In this document: one piece after another, positions 45,560 to 59,124 of the stretch
Layout of the letters: each line of letters starts with the position of its first letter
Numbering within the stretch: the stretch's first letter is position 1
Source of the DNA: Streptomyces triticirhizae
Lineage (GTDB): Bacteria; Actinomycetota; Actinomycetes; Streptomycetales; Streptomycetaceae
Length of the DNA stretch: 64,000 nucleotides
Direction: 5' to 3'
Assembly (NCBI RefSeq): GCF_003696235.1
Contig: NZ_RFFJ01000006.1
Span: forward strand, 1 to 64,000
Made by a program: the position numbers and the translations under genes
Notes under the pieces: generated by a model
The model's database searches: none
What the model was told of the DNA's origin: nothing
What the model saw: only the letters and a program-made list of their open reading frames with translations

Positions 45560-46092
45560 GCGTTCTCTCCTCGCGCGGGGTGCGGGCCGGCGTTGGCCTC
45601 GGCGGTGGCACCGGTGGCGCAGCGGCCGGCGCGCCACCACTCGGGCAGCATGGCGAGGGCCTCGTCACCCAGCGGGTTGACGCCGGGCCCGGCGACCAGC
45701 GCGTGCGCGACCAGCACATGGAGGCACTTGACCCGCTCCGGCATCCCGCCGGCGCTGGGGAAGCCGGCCAGCACCTCGATCTCGTCCCGCCGGGCCAGGT
45801 AGTCCTCGTGGGCCGCCCGGTAGGCGGCGGCCAGCTCCGGGTCGGTGGCCAGCCGCTCGGTCATCTCCCGCATCACGCCGTTGGCCTCCAGGGTGCCGAT
45901 GGCGGAGGCGGCGCGCGGGCAGGTCAGGTAGTAGGTGGTGGGGAACGGGGTGCCGTCGGGCAGCCGGGGCGCCGTCTCCACCACGTCGGGGTTGCCGCAC
46001 GGGCAGCGGTGGGCGACCGCGCGCAGCCCGCGCGGGGGGCGGCCGAGCTGCTCCTCGATCACCGCAACGTCGGTCGGGGTCGGGGTTTCCAC
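45556..46092 (-). CDS. DUF501 family protein
   Basis: 178 residues of a conserved actinobacterial family of unknown function. Typical blocks are EEQLGRPPRGLRAVAHRCPC, FPTTYYLTCPRAASAIGTLE and GGMPERVKCLHVLVAHALV. Its Cys and His residues (HRCPCG, CLHVLVAH) could bind metal. It always sits between divIC and ppx in Streptomyces, by memory. GTG 46092 is chosen because GAGAAGAG precedes it; the upstream extension is not conserved in character. Confidence 0.9.
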   Translation of the reverse strand: METPTPTDVAVIEEQLGRPPRGLRAVAHRCPCGNPDVVETAPRLPDGTPFPTTYYLTCPRAASAIGTLEANGVMREMTERLATDPELAAAYRAAHEDYLARRDEIEVLAGFPSAGGMPERVKCLHVLVAHALVAGPGVNPLGDEALAMLPEWWRAGRCATGATAEANAGPHPARGENA

Positions 46093-46188
46093 GGGTGAAC
46101 TCTTCTCAGGGGGACAACTCACGGGACGACGCGACGAGCGGCGGCTCCCACGGAACAACGAGTGTCGCGGACGCGGCGACCGGGCCGC

Positions 46189-46704
46189 TCACCGGGGGCG
46201 GTCGGCCCGATCGACGCCGTCCCACAGGTTCTGGTGCCAGGGGCGGGGCGCCAACGTCCCCCGGGTGCGCAGCCGTTCGTCCGTGCCGGCGTTGGCGCCG
46301 GGGGCGCCGTCGGGGAGGACGTAGCCGATCTCGCCGGGCCGCACATAGCGCAGCCGCTCCCTGGCCTGACGTTCGACATAGGCGTCGTCCTGCCAGCGGG
46401 CCTTGGCGTCCCGCAGCTCCTCGACGCGGTCGGCGGCCTCCCTGGCCAGCCGCCGCTGCTCGGAGATCTCCGAGCGCTGCTGCACGTACTGGCGCAGCGG
46501 ATAGGCGAGGGCGACCACCAACGAGCAGACCACCAGCGCCAACAGCGCGGCCCTGCCGGTGAGCCGGCCGCGCCGCTGCTGGCCGCCGCCCCGGCGCGGC
46601 CGGGCGAGCCTGCGGCTCTGCGCCCGGTAGACCCGGGCGGCGGCCTGCTCGCCGAGCGCCCGCAACCGGGTGGCGGTGGAGAACCGGTCCCGCTGCGCGG
46701 CCAC
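46189..46704 (-). CDS. divIC: FtsB/DivIC-family septum formation protein
   Basis: 171 residues. A basic cytoplasmic head (RLARPRRGGGQQRRGR) precedes one membrane helix (AALLALVVCSLVVALAYPL, about residues 53-71) and an extracytoplasmic coiled coil (QQRSEISEQRRLAREAADRVEELRD). The DivIC signature ERQARERLRYVRPGEIGYVL follows. It works with FtsL and FtsQ at the division septum, mainly in sporulation septa in Streptomyces. It lies between eno and DUF501. Confidence 0.92.
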   Translation of the reverse strand: MAAQRDRFSTATRLRALGEQAAARVYRAQSRRLARPRRGGGQQRRGRLTGRAALLALVVCSLVVALAYPLRQYVQQRSEISEQRRLAREAADRVEELRDAKARWQDDAYVERQARERLRYVRPGEIGYVLPDGAPGANAGTDERLRTRGTLAPRPWHQNLWDGVDRADRPR

Positions 46705-46824
46705 ATCGCCTCCCTGTCACCCTCACGTGGACTGCCCACGACCCGTCCCCGCCACCGTACGGGACGGACGGCGGGGACCGGTCGGGGGACACGGGCGGGC
46801 GGCCGACGAGCGCCGGCCGGGGCG

Positions 46825-46850
46825 GTCCGCCCGGACGCCTCCGGGCGGAC
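46825..46850 (-). terminator. Hairpin after eno
   Basis: GTCCGCCCGGA and TCCGGGCGGAC pair over 11 bp around a 4-base loop, 14 bases after the eno stop. It may only partly separate eno from divIC transcription. Confidence 0.7.
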
Positions 46851-46863
46851 TGCCCGCGCGGGC

Positions 46864-48213
<1,350 letters not shown>

Positions 48214-48363
48214 TCATCCAAGGTGACTCCCTGAGCCTAACCGCCTCCCGGCCCGCCGCCGTCATCCAGCGCCCGTCACGCGCCGAGAGACCCGGCGAAA
48301 TGCCTGGTCAACCAGGGTTGCGAGACGGCGAAGCTTTTTGTTTAACCACTGAAGAAAACGGGG

Positions 48364-48391
48364 TGCCCGGCCGGTGAACACCGGCCGGGCA
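48364..48391 (-). terminator. Hairpin after rpfA
   Basis: TGCCCGGCCGGT pairs perfectly with ACCGGCCGGGCA over 12 bp around GAAC, 47 bases downstream of the rpfA stop. An A/T-rich patch (48328-48358) lies beyond it and probably belongs to the eno promoter region. Confidence 0.78.
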
Positions 48392-48438
48392 CGGGGCCGT
48401 TCACGGGAGGAGTCCGGAACGGCGAACGACCGCGTCGA

Positions 48439-49569
<1,131 letters not shown>

Positions 49570-49602
49570 GCGCGCCGAGCGGCCAAGAGCCGCCCGGCGC
49601 GC
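49570..49602 (-). terminator. Hairpin at the rpfC stop
   Basis: GCGCGCCGAGCGGC pairs with GCCGCCCGGCGCGC over 14 bases with one mismatch and a 5-base loop, ending 5 bases from the rpfC stop codon. Confidence 0.68.
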
Positions 49603-49607
49603 GCCGC

Positions 49608-50498
49608 TTAGCGACCGCTGGCGGTCAAGTCCAGCCGCTGGCCGGGGAGAATATAGTCGGGGTCGTCCCCAATGACCGATTCGTTCGCCCGGTAGAGGGC
49701 CGGCCAACCGCCCGAGATGTCATGGTCCAGGGCGATCTGCGAGAGGGTGTCGCCCGGAATCACCCGATATTCGCCGCCGTTGGCGCGCTCCCCCTCGTCC
49801 GCGCGCTCTCCGGCGCGGTCGCCGCGCGCCTGGTCGCGCTGGCGCTCGGCCTCGTCGGTCTCCGCCGGGTCGGGGTCGCCCCGGTGCCGGCCGTTGCCCT
49901 CCGACTCGGTGCGCTCGTCCGGCAGATCGCCGGCCCGCCCCTCGTCCGGCTGGTCCCCCGCCTCGGGGGTCTCCTCGACCGGCTCGGGCTCCGGCGTCGC
50001 GTCCCCCGGGCGTTCGTCGGAGCCGTCCGACGAGTCCTCGGGCGAGGCGCCGATCTCCTCCTCCGCCTGGGCCTCCTCGGCCTCCTCGGCGCGGTCGATC
50101 TCCTCGCGCTGCTCCTGCCGGTACTCCTGCCACACCCCGCTGGCCACCCCGCAGCCGGGCAGCGCGCCCCGGCCCATCCCGGCCATGATCCGCTCGGCCA
50201 CGGATATCTGCTGGGCGCGGCTGGCCAGATCGGGCCGGATCGCGAACTCCAACCCGCCGTACTCCTCCCAGAGTTCGATCGTCAACTGGAAGCCTCCGTA
50301 CTGACCGTTGCCGTCGTTGGCGCTCCACCGGCCGCCGGACTCGCACTCCGCCGCCCGGTCCCACGCCTCGTCGCCGACCGCCGAGGCCGAGCCCGCGCTC
50401 AGCAGCGGCATGGCGATGCCGGCGCCGGTGACGCCCGCTGCGACGATGAAGGCAGGAGCCTGCCGTGGGCGACGATGACGACCTGTCCCGGAGCGCAT
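49608..50498 (-). CDS. rpfC: RpfC-like transglycosylase with LysM
   Basis: 296 residues, secreted. [11 protein letters not shown] starts the n-region and the signal ends in SASA. The Rpf domain (DEAWDRAAECESGGRW, catalytic Glu in CESGG) includes GQYGGFQLTIELWEEYGG. A very acidic, repetitive linker (about residues 125-240, dominated by Glu, Asp, Arg, Gly, Pro) leads to a LysM domain (YRVIPGDTLSQIALDHDISG). It lies 509 bases upstream of rpfA on the same strand but lacks a c-di-AMP riboswitch. Its 5' region instead has four phased GATC repeats. Confidence 0.9.
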   Translation of the reverse strand: MRSGTGRHRRPRQAPAFIVAAGVTGAGIAMPLLSAGSASAVGDEAWDRAAECESGGRWSANDGNGQYGGFQLTIELWEEYGGLEFAIRPDLASRAQQISVAERIMAGMGRGALPGCGVASGVWQEYRQEQREEIDRAEEAEEAQAEEEIGASPEDSSDGSDERPGDATPEPEPVEETPEAGDQPDEGRAGDLPDERTESEGNGRHRGDPDPAETDEAERQRDQARGDRAGERADEGERANGGEYRVIPGDTLSQIALDHDISGGWPALYRANESVIGDDPDYILPGQRLDLTASGR

Positions 50499-50560
50499 CT
50501 GCGGACCCTCCCAAACGAACACTGTTGCGGTTGAGGGGAACCTAGCCGCCCCCACCGCAC

Positions 50561-50604
50561 GATCACAAGCCGATCCCACGCAGATCACGCGCGGATCACA
50601 CTAC
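50561..50604. repeat. Four 11-bp phased GATC(A/C)C direct repeats
   Basis: GATC begins at 50561, 50572, 50583 and 50594, exactly 11 bp apart; the units are GATCACAAGCC, GATCCCACGCA, GATCACGCGCG and GATCACACTAC. The array ends on the P450 stop codon and lies 63-106 bases before the rpfC start. The 11-bp phasing recalls the direct-repeat units of PhoP boxes, though the sequence is not the PhoP consensus. Confidence 0.7.
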
Positions 50605-51902
50605 TGACGCCCCGTCACGCGCGCCGGCGTGAACTCCACGGGCAGCGAACGCAGTCCACGCATGATCAGCCCACCGCGCCAGCGCGGCTCGGGCGCCCCG
50701 CTCGCCCGCCGCAGATCCGGCAGCCTTCGCAGCAGCACCGCGAGGGCCGTTCGGGCCTCGGCCCTGGCCAGGGGTGCGCCCAGACAGTAGTGGATGCCGT
50801 GGCCGTAGCCGAGATGGGGGTTGTCAACGCGGCTCAGATCCAGGGTGTTCGGCTCAGCGAAGCGCTCCGGGTCCCGGTCGGCCGCCGCGAGCACCACCAG
50901 CACCGGCTCGCCGGCCTCCACCAACTGTCCGCCCAGGGTGAGGCGTTCGGTGGCGAAGCGCCAGGTGGCCAGCTCCACGGGGCCGTCGAAGCGGAGCAGC
51001 TCCTCGACCGCCGTGGCGAGCAGCCGCTCGTCGCCGGCCGCCAGCCCGGCGCGCAGCAGGGCGAGTTGCTCGGGGTGGCCCAGCAGCGCGTGGACGCCGT
51101 TCCCGATGAGGTTGACGGTCGTCTCGAAGCCGGCGAAGAGCAGGATGAACGCCATCGCCGCCGCCTCGTCCTCGGTGAGCTGCTCGCCGTGATCGGAGGC
51201 GCGGATCAGCCCGGAGATCAGGTCGTCGCCCGGCGTCAGGCGCTTGCGGTGGATCAACTCCGCGAGATAGGCGCGCATCCGCTTCACCGCGCGCCCCACG
51301 CCGCCCCGCTTGCCGCTGGTGTGCAGCATCATCCCGGCCCAGGAGCGGAAGTCGTCCTGGTCCTCGGCCGGCACGCCCAGCAGGTCACAGATCGCGTAGA
51401 TGGGCAACGGGAACGCGAACTCGTCGATCAGGTCGGCCGATCCACGCTCCGCGAAGCCGTCAACGAGTCGCTCGGTCAACTCCCGCACCCGGGGCTCGAA
51501 CGCGGCGACCCGGCGCGGGGTGAACGCCTGCGAGACCAGCCGGCGCAGCCGGGTGTGGTCGGGCGGGTCGATGTTGAGGAGGTGCGTCATCAGCCCGGCG
51601 CCGCGCTCGCCGGGGATGCCGACCCGGCCGGAGGCGTGCCGGTCGGCGCTGTGCCGGGAGGGGTTCTTGCTGAGCCTGGGGTCGGCCAGGGCCGCGCGGG
51701 CGTCCCGGTAGCGGGTCACCAGCCACGCCTCGACGCCGCTGGGCAGCGTCGCCCGGTGCACCGGCGCGTGCTCGCGCAGCCAGGCGTAGGCGGGGTAGGG
51801 GTCGGCCAGGAAGCCTGGGCCGAACAGCGCGGGGCGCGCGCCCGCGTGCGCGCCATCCCGCACGCCGGCTCGTTCCCGCTCCCCGGCGGCGCACTCAGCC
51901 AC
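50601..51902 (-). CDS. Cytochrome P450
   Basis: 433-residue bacterial class I P450 (CYP107-like by appearance). The I-helix oxygen-binding motif is FAGFETTVN, the K-helix ExxR is in EELLRF, and the heme loop is LGYGHGIHYCLGAPLAR with the axial Cys near residue 375. It needs ferredoxin partners encoded elsewhere. It starts at GTG overlapping the 3' end of the sensor kinase gene by 8 bases, so the two are translationally coupled. The substrate is unknown. Confidence 0.93.
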   Translation of the reverse strand: MAECAAGERERAGVRDGAHAGARPALFGPGFLADPYPAYAWLREHAPVHRATLPSGVEAWLVTRYRDARAALADPRLSKNPSRHSADRHASGRVGIPGERGAGLMTHLLNIDPPDHTRLRRLVSQAFTPRRVAAFEPRVRELTERLVDGFAERGSADLIDEFAFPLPIYAICDLLGVPAEDQDDFRSWAGMMLHTSGKRGGVGRAVKRMRAYLAELIHRKRLTPGDDLISGLIRASDHGEQLTEDEAAAMAFILLFAGFETTVNLIGNGVHALLGHPEQLALLRAGLAAGDERLLATAVEELLRFDGPVELATWRFATERLTLGGQLVEAGEPVLVVLAAADRDPERFAEPNTLDLSRVDNPHLGYGHGIHYCLGAPLARAEARTALAVLLRRLPDLRRASGAPEPRWRGGLIMRGLRSLPVEFTPARVTGRQ

Positions 51903-53262
51903 CCGTGTGCTCCCCCGGCCGGTCCGGGATCACCGCCGAGACGCGGAAGCCGCCCTCCTCGGTCGGGCCCGAGACAAAGCCGCCGCCCAGCGCCGTCACC
52001 CGCTCCCGCATCCCGACCAGGCCGTTGCCCCCGCTGGGCAGCCTGGCCTCGTCGGGGCGGCGGGCGGCGCCGTCGGGCGCCTCGTTGCGCACCTGCACGG
52101 CGACCTCGCCGTCCCGGTGCGCCAGCCGCACCCAGGCGGCCGCGCCGGCCGCGTGCTTGTGCACATTGGTCAGCGCCTCCTGGACCACCCGGTAGGCCGT
52201 GGACTCCACCTGCTCGGGATAGTCGCGGTGCTCGCCCTCGACGGCCAGCTCCACCCGCATCCCCGCCGCCCGCGACTCCTCGACCAGCGCCCGCAGCCCG
52301 GTGAGCCGGGGCCCATCGCCGTTGCCGGCCGGCGCCGGCCGGCCGCCCTCGGGCGCCCGGTCCGCCGCCGGCTCGCCCTGGCCGGCGCCCGAGGCGATCT
52401 CGGCCAGCCGGGACGAGGCCCGGGAGGCGTCCGAAGCGCCGGCCGGGGCGGCGCGCAGCACGCCCAGCATGGTGCGCAGCTCGGTCAGCGCCTGGCGGCC
52501 CATGTCGCCGATCAACGAGGCGTTCCGCGCGGCCTTCTCCGGGTCCTTGGGCGCCACCGCCTGCACGGCGGCGGCGTGCACCACCATCAGGCTCACCCGG
52601 TGTGCCACCACGTCGTGCATCTCCCGGGCGATGCGCCGCCGTTCCTCGTCGCGCGCCCACTCGGCGCGCTCCTCGGCGCGCTCGGCCAGCAGCCCCAACT
52701 CGCGTTCCAGGCCGAGCGCCCGGTCGCGCAGGGTCTCCACCAGCCGTCTCCTGGCTCGGACATACATCCCCAGCAGCACCGGCGGCACCACGGAGGCCAC
52801 GCCGAAGAGCAGCGCCACCAGGGGCCGGAACCAGACCGGGACGGCCTGCTCCCTGATCGCCGGGTCGTTGTCCAGCAGCAGATAGGTGACGATGACCGTG
52901 CCCAGGCCCTCCATGCAGGCCAGCGCGGCGATCACCCGGCGGGGCGCGTCCGTGGTGGCGAGCGTGTAGAGGCCGACGAGCGCCAGCACGGCGCCCATGT
53001 TGGCCGGCAGCACGGCGATCGAGATGAGGATCACGGCCAGCGGCCAGCGCCGCCGCACCAGCAGCGCCAGCCCGGCCAGCGCACCCGGCACCACGACCAG
53101 CCCGACCGGGAGTCCGGTCCGGTCGGCGAAGCCCACCCCCTGGACCGCGCACTCGGTGGCCGAGACCACCGCGAGCCCCGCGTCCAGCGCCACGCTGCGC
53201 CGCCGCGTCCACCACAGCAGGCGGAAGTCACCTCCGGCCGTGGGCGCCCCCTTCGCATCCAT
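51895..53262 (-). CDS. NarL-type sensor histidine kinase (orphan)
   Basis: 455 residues. Five to six hydrophobic segments occupy residues 20-175 (starting SVALDAGLAVVSATE) with almost no extracellular loop, so it probably senses a membrane signal. HisKA_3 carries the phosphoacceptor in EERRRIAREMHDVVAHRVSL. HATPase motifs are EALTNVHKHAAG and GNGLVGMRERV. No LuxR-type response regulator is adjacent; the coupled downstream gene encodes a P450. The linker between helices and ATPase (about residues 275-315) is long and Ala/Gly-rich. Confidence 0.9.
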   Translation of the reverse strand: MDAKGAPTAGGDFRLLWWTRRRSVALDAGLAVVSATECAVQGVGFADRTGLPVGLVVVPGALAGLALLVRRRWPLAVILISIAVLPANMGAVLALVGLYTLATTDAPRRVIAALACMEGLGTVIVTYLLLDNDPAIREQAVPVWFRPLVALLFGVASVVPPVLLGMYVRARRRLVETLRDRALGLERELGLLAERAEERAEWARDEERRRIAREMHDVVAHRVSLMVVHAAAVQAVAPKDPEKAARNASLIGDMGRQALTELRTMLGVLRAAPAGASDASRASSRLAEIASGAGQGEPAADRAPEGGRPAPAGNGDGPRLTGLRALVEESRAAGMRVELAVEGEHRDYPEQVESTAYRVVQEALTNVHKHAAGAAAWVRLAHRDGEVAVQVRNEAPDGAARRPDEARLPSGGNGLVGMRERVTALGGGFVSGPTEEGGFRVSAVIPDRPGEHTGG

Positions 53263-53352
53263 GACGACCAGCCTACGGGCGCGGGCGGCGCGGTTTTCCG
53301 TCGGGCGGAAACCCGGCCAGCGACAGGGCGGTGTGAACGTTCACCCTCGCGT

Positions 53353-53730
53353 TCACGCCCACCACAGCAGCCCCAGGGCGTGGCCGGCGTACGCGGCGCC
53401 GAGTCCGCCGCCGACCGAGGCCAGCACATTGCCGAAAGCCGCCGGCCAGCGGCCGGTCTCGGCCAGCCGCAGGGTCTCGTGGGAGAACGTCGAGTAGGTG
53501 GTCAACGCGCCGCAGAACCCGGTGCCCAGCAGCAGCCCGAGCCCCTCCCCGGCCGCGCCGGCGAGCGTCGCGCCGGTGAGGACGCCGAGCACCAGCGAGC
53601 CGGCGAGGTTGACCAGCAGGGTGCCCCAGGGGAACGGTCCTTCGTGCCACCGCCGCAGCCCCCGGTCCACGGCGTAGCGCAGCGGCGCCCCCACCGCGCC
53701 GCCCAGCGCCACCAGCAGCCAGCCGCTCAC
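53353..53730 (-). CDS. crcB: CrcB/Fluc fluoride channel subunit
   Basis: 125 residues with four membrane helices. Typical motifs are GGAVGAPLRYAVD, FPWGTLLVNLAGS and GTGFCGALTTYSTFSHET, which hold the Asn and Phe residues lining the fluoride pores. It expels fluoride as a dual-topology dimer. GTG start overlapping the upstream crcB stop (GTGA). The pair may form a heterodimer. Confidence 0.93.
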   Translation of the reverse strand: MSGWLLVALGGAVGAPLRYAVDRGLRRWHEGPFPWGTLLVNLAGSLVLGVLTGATLAGAAGEGLGLLLGTGFCGALTTYSTFSHETLRLAETGRWPAAFGNVLASVGGGLGAAYAGHALGLLWWA

Positions 53731-54293
53731 CGCGCGCCCCCGCCCCCGCCGCCGGCGCGCGCTCCCCAGCGCGCGAGGAGGGGGCGCACCAGCCGGCGGG
53801 CGCCCCAGGCGCCCAGGGTGACGGCGAGCAGCGCGAGGACCAGCGTCCCGCCCAGCGCGCCGAGTCCGGCCGCCACCCGCCCGTCGCGCAGCAGCGTCTC
53901 GACGTCGACGGCGTGGGTGGACAGGGTCGTGAAGCCGCCCAGCACCCCGGTGGCGAGGAACGGCCGCAGCAGCGGGTGGGGCGCCGGGACCTCGGTGAGG
54001 ACGACCAGCAGGCAGCCGATCAGCAGGCAGCCCAGCACGTTGACGACGAGCGTGGTCCAGGGGAACGCGCCGGGCGGCGTCGGCCAGCGCAGCGCGGCGC
54101 CGTAGCGGGCCAGCGCGCCCAGCGAGCCGCCCACGGCGACGACCGCGAGCACGGTCGGCGGCGGAACGGGCGGCGGCGCCGGCAGGTCCGGGTCGATCGG
54201 CTCGGGCCCGACGGCCCGGCGAGGACGCTCGTCCCTCCCGGCCAACGGTTCAGCGTCCAACGGGCCCTCGGCGAACGGTCCTTCGGCGGTCAC
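53727..54293 (-). CDS. crcB: CrcB/Fluc fluoride channel subunit with N-terminal extension
   Basis: 188 residues. About 55 hydrophilic residues (Pro, Asp, Glu, Arg) precede the four-helix CrcB core (VGGSLGALARYGAALRW, FPWTTLVVNVLGCLL, GVLGGFTTLSTHAVDVETLL). It is translationally coupled to the second crcB. GTG 54293 was chosen as the first sensible start after low-complexity sequence; the true start might be nearer the core (about codon 50). I do not see a fluoride riboswitch in front. Confidence 0.88.
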   Translation of the reverse strand: MTAEGPFAEGPLDAEPLAGRDERPRRAVGPEPIDPDLPAPPPVPPPTVLAVVAVGGSLGALARYGAALRWPTPPGAFPWTTLVVNVLGCLLIGCLLVVLTEVPAPHPLLRPFLATGVLGGFTTLSTHAVDVETLLRDGRVAAGLGALGGTLVLALLAVTLGAWGARRLVRPLLARWGARAGGGGGGAR

Positions 54294-54485
54294 GGTGCGA
54301 CTCCCCACACGTCGACGTCGCGCCCGGCGGGCGGGCGCGATGATCACGAGCAGGGACCGTTGGCGGCGCCGATGCCGCGGTTCGGGATCGGGAGGGCCCC
54401 ACCTCCCCGGGCCGACACGGTCGGCCGGTCCCAGGGTACGTCCGGCCCGGGGTATGCCGTCGCGACGCGGGCCGCCGGGCTGGCA

Positions 54486-54491
54486 TAGTGT
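54486..54491 (+). promoter_or_regulatory. Candidate -10 box for tRNA-Gln
   Basis: TAGTGT lies 50 bases before the tRNA. A -35 element is not clear; GCGACG 18 bases upstream is a weak candidate. The 247-base gap from the crcB start otherwise shows nothing gene-like. Confidence 0.35.
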
Positions 54492-54540
54492 GGGGGGCGA
54501 TCGGGCGGCCCCGGTCAACCGGCGTCCCGTGGACGCGCCT

Positions 54541-54612
54541 TCCCCCGTGGTGTAATTGGCAGCACATACGACTTTGACTCGTAGTGTCCAGGTTCGAGTC
54601 CTGGCGGGGGAG
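54541..54612 (+). tRNA. tRNA-Gln (anticodon UUG)
   Basis: 72 bases. The acceptor stem TCCCCCG pairs with CGGGGGA, discriminator G. The anticodon stem TACGA/TCGTA encloses CTTTGAC, giving anticodon UUG. The T arm is CCAGGTTCGAGTCCTGG. CCA is not encoded. It decodes CAA and, by wobble, CAG. It faces the convergent mfd stop 20 bases away. Confidence 0.95.
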
Positions 54613-54631
54613 CCCAGCTTGGGTTCTCCGC

Positions 54632-58174
<3,543 letters not shown>

Positions 58175-58307
58175 GAGGTATCCATCCCGGTTGGCCGGGC
58201 CCGGCGCGCGGTGGCCCGGGTGGGAGGGCCTGCGCGGCGGGCAACACGAAGCGCCCGGCACGCGCTGCGGGCCGGGGGTCTACCAGGGTACGCGTGCCCT
58301 GGGACGA

Positions 58308-58787
58308 TCAGCTTCCGGCAACGGTGATGGTCGGCAGGTGCCGCACGGGGAAGCCGACCGACCGGGCGATGAAGCAGTCCCGGTGGGCGTCCTCGTGGAG
58401 CGCGCTGGCCAGATCGATCATGGACTCCTCGGCCACCTCGACGACCGGGTTCAGCGTGACCTCGACGAACTCGCCGACCCCGGCCGACTCCCGCATCAGC
58501 CCCTCGGCGGCGTCCCGGTAGTCCACCACCCGCACCCGCTTGAGGGAGCAGAGGGCCAGATAGGTGAGCATGTGGCACTGGGCGAGCGAGGCGACCAGCA
58601 GCTCCTCCGGGTTCCAGCGGGCGGGGTCGCCGACGAACGCGGGGTCGGCGCTGCCCTCGATCACCGGCTTGCCGGAGACGGCCACCCGGTGGTCGCGGGC
58701 GAACTTCCGGTAGCCGGCCGTTCCCTCGCCGGTGTTCCCGGTCCAGGTGACCCCGACCGAGTAACGGTGTTCACGCGGCTGACCCAT
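58308..58787 (-). CDS. OsmC-family thiol peroxidase
   Basis: 159 residues. OsmC/Ohr-like proteins reduce organic hydroperoxides with two cysteines. The first is in SLAQCHMLTYLAL (about residue 68) and the second in HRDCFIARS (about residue 140); the conserved Arg is less certain. LNPVVEVAEESM lies in the core helix-strand region. ATG 58787 starts MGQPREHRYSVGVTWTGN. A five-fold 11-bp tandem repeat begins 49 bases upstream. Confidence 0.87.
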   Translation of the reverse strand: MGQPREHRYSVGVTWTGNTGEGTAGYRKFARDHRVAVSGKPVIEGSADPAFVGDPARWNPEELLVASLAQCHMLTYLALCSLKRVRVVDYRDAAEGLMRESAGVGEFVEVTLNPVVEVAEESMIDLASALHEDAHRDCFIARSVGFPVRHLPTITVAGS

Positions 58788-59124
58788 CAGACCGACCTCC
58801 GGTGCTCGTCGCTGTGCGCTTCCGCGGCGCGTCTCCCATCTTGGCCCCATCCTCGCCCCATCCTCGCCCCATCCTCGCCCCATCCTCGCCGGTCCGGTCC
58901 CGGCCGGCGGCCGGGCGGGGCGGCGGCTCCGGTCCGGTCCACAACTCCGTTGGGGGGCGCGGGAGAAGCCGGCACGGGTTCGCCACATCCCACATCTGAC
59001 GTGTCCATGCCCTCGACTTGTAACCTGGGCCATGCCAGGCGGAAACGTTACGGCGACATGCTGAGCCGGTGTTGCCCGCGCGGCTCCGCCGCGCCGAATT
59101 CACCCCCACACCAAGGGAGTTCGC
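58788..59124. other. Gap with tandem repeats and the HNH gene promoter region
   Basis: The 337 bases contain the 11-bp tandem array at 58836-58890. CCTGG-GCCATG-CCAGG (about 59026-59041) is an inverted repeat, in the region expected to hold promoters for the divergent OsmC and HNH genes. No gene is apparent; rightward frames through the array are repeats. Confidence 0.45.
58836..58890. repeat. 11-bp tandem array CCATCCTCGCC
   Basis: Four exact copies (58847-58890) follow one degenerate copy (CCATCTTGGCC, 58836-58846). It lies 49-103 bases before the OsmC start codon. An exact array of this period is prone to copy-number change. Confidence 0.9.

Noticed and set aside
50499-50600. Possible c-di-AMP riboswitch before rpfC
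   Set aside because: The gap is only about 100 bases and lacks the GACAGGAGCGGGGGACCC and GGTGAAG blocks.
54294-54420. Possible fluoride (crcB-motif) riboswitch before the crcB pair
   Set aside because: Only faint matches to the conserved ATG and CTGATG elements occur, and the spacing is wrong. I could not fold the required pseudoknot.
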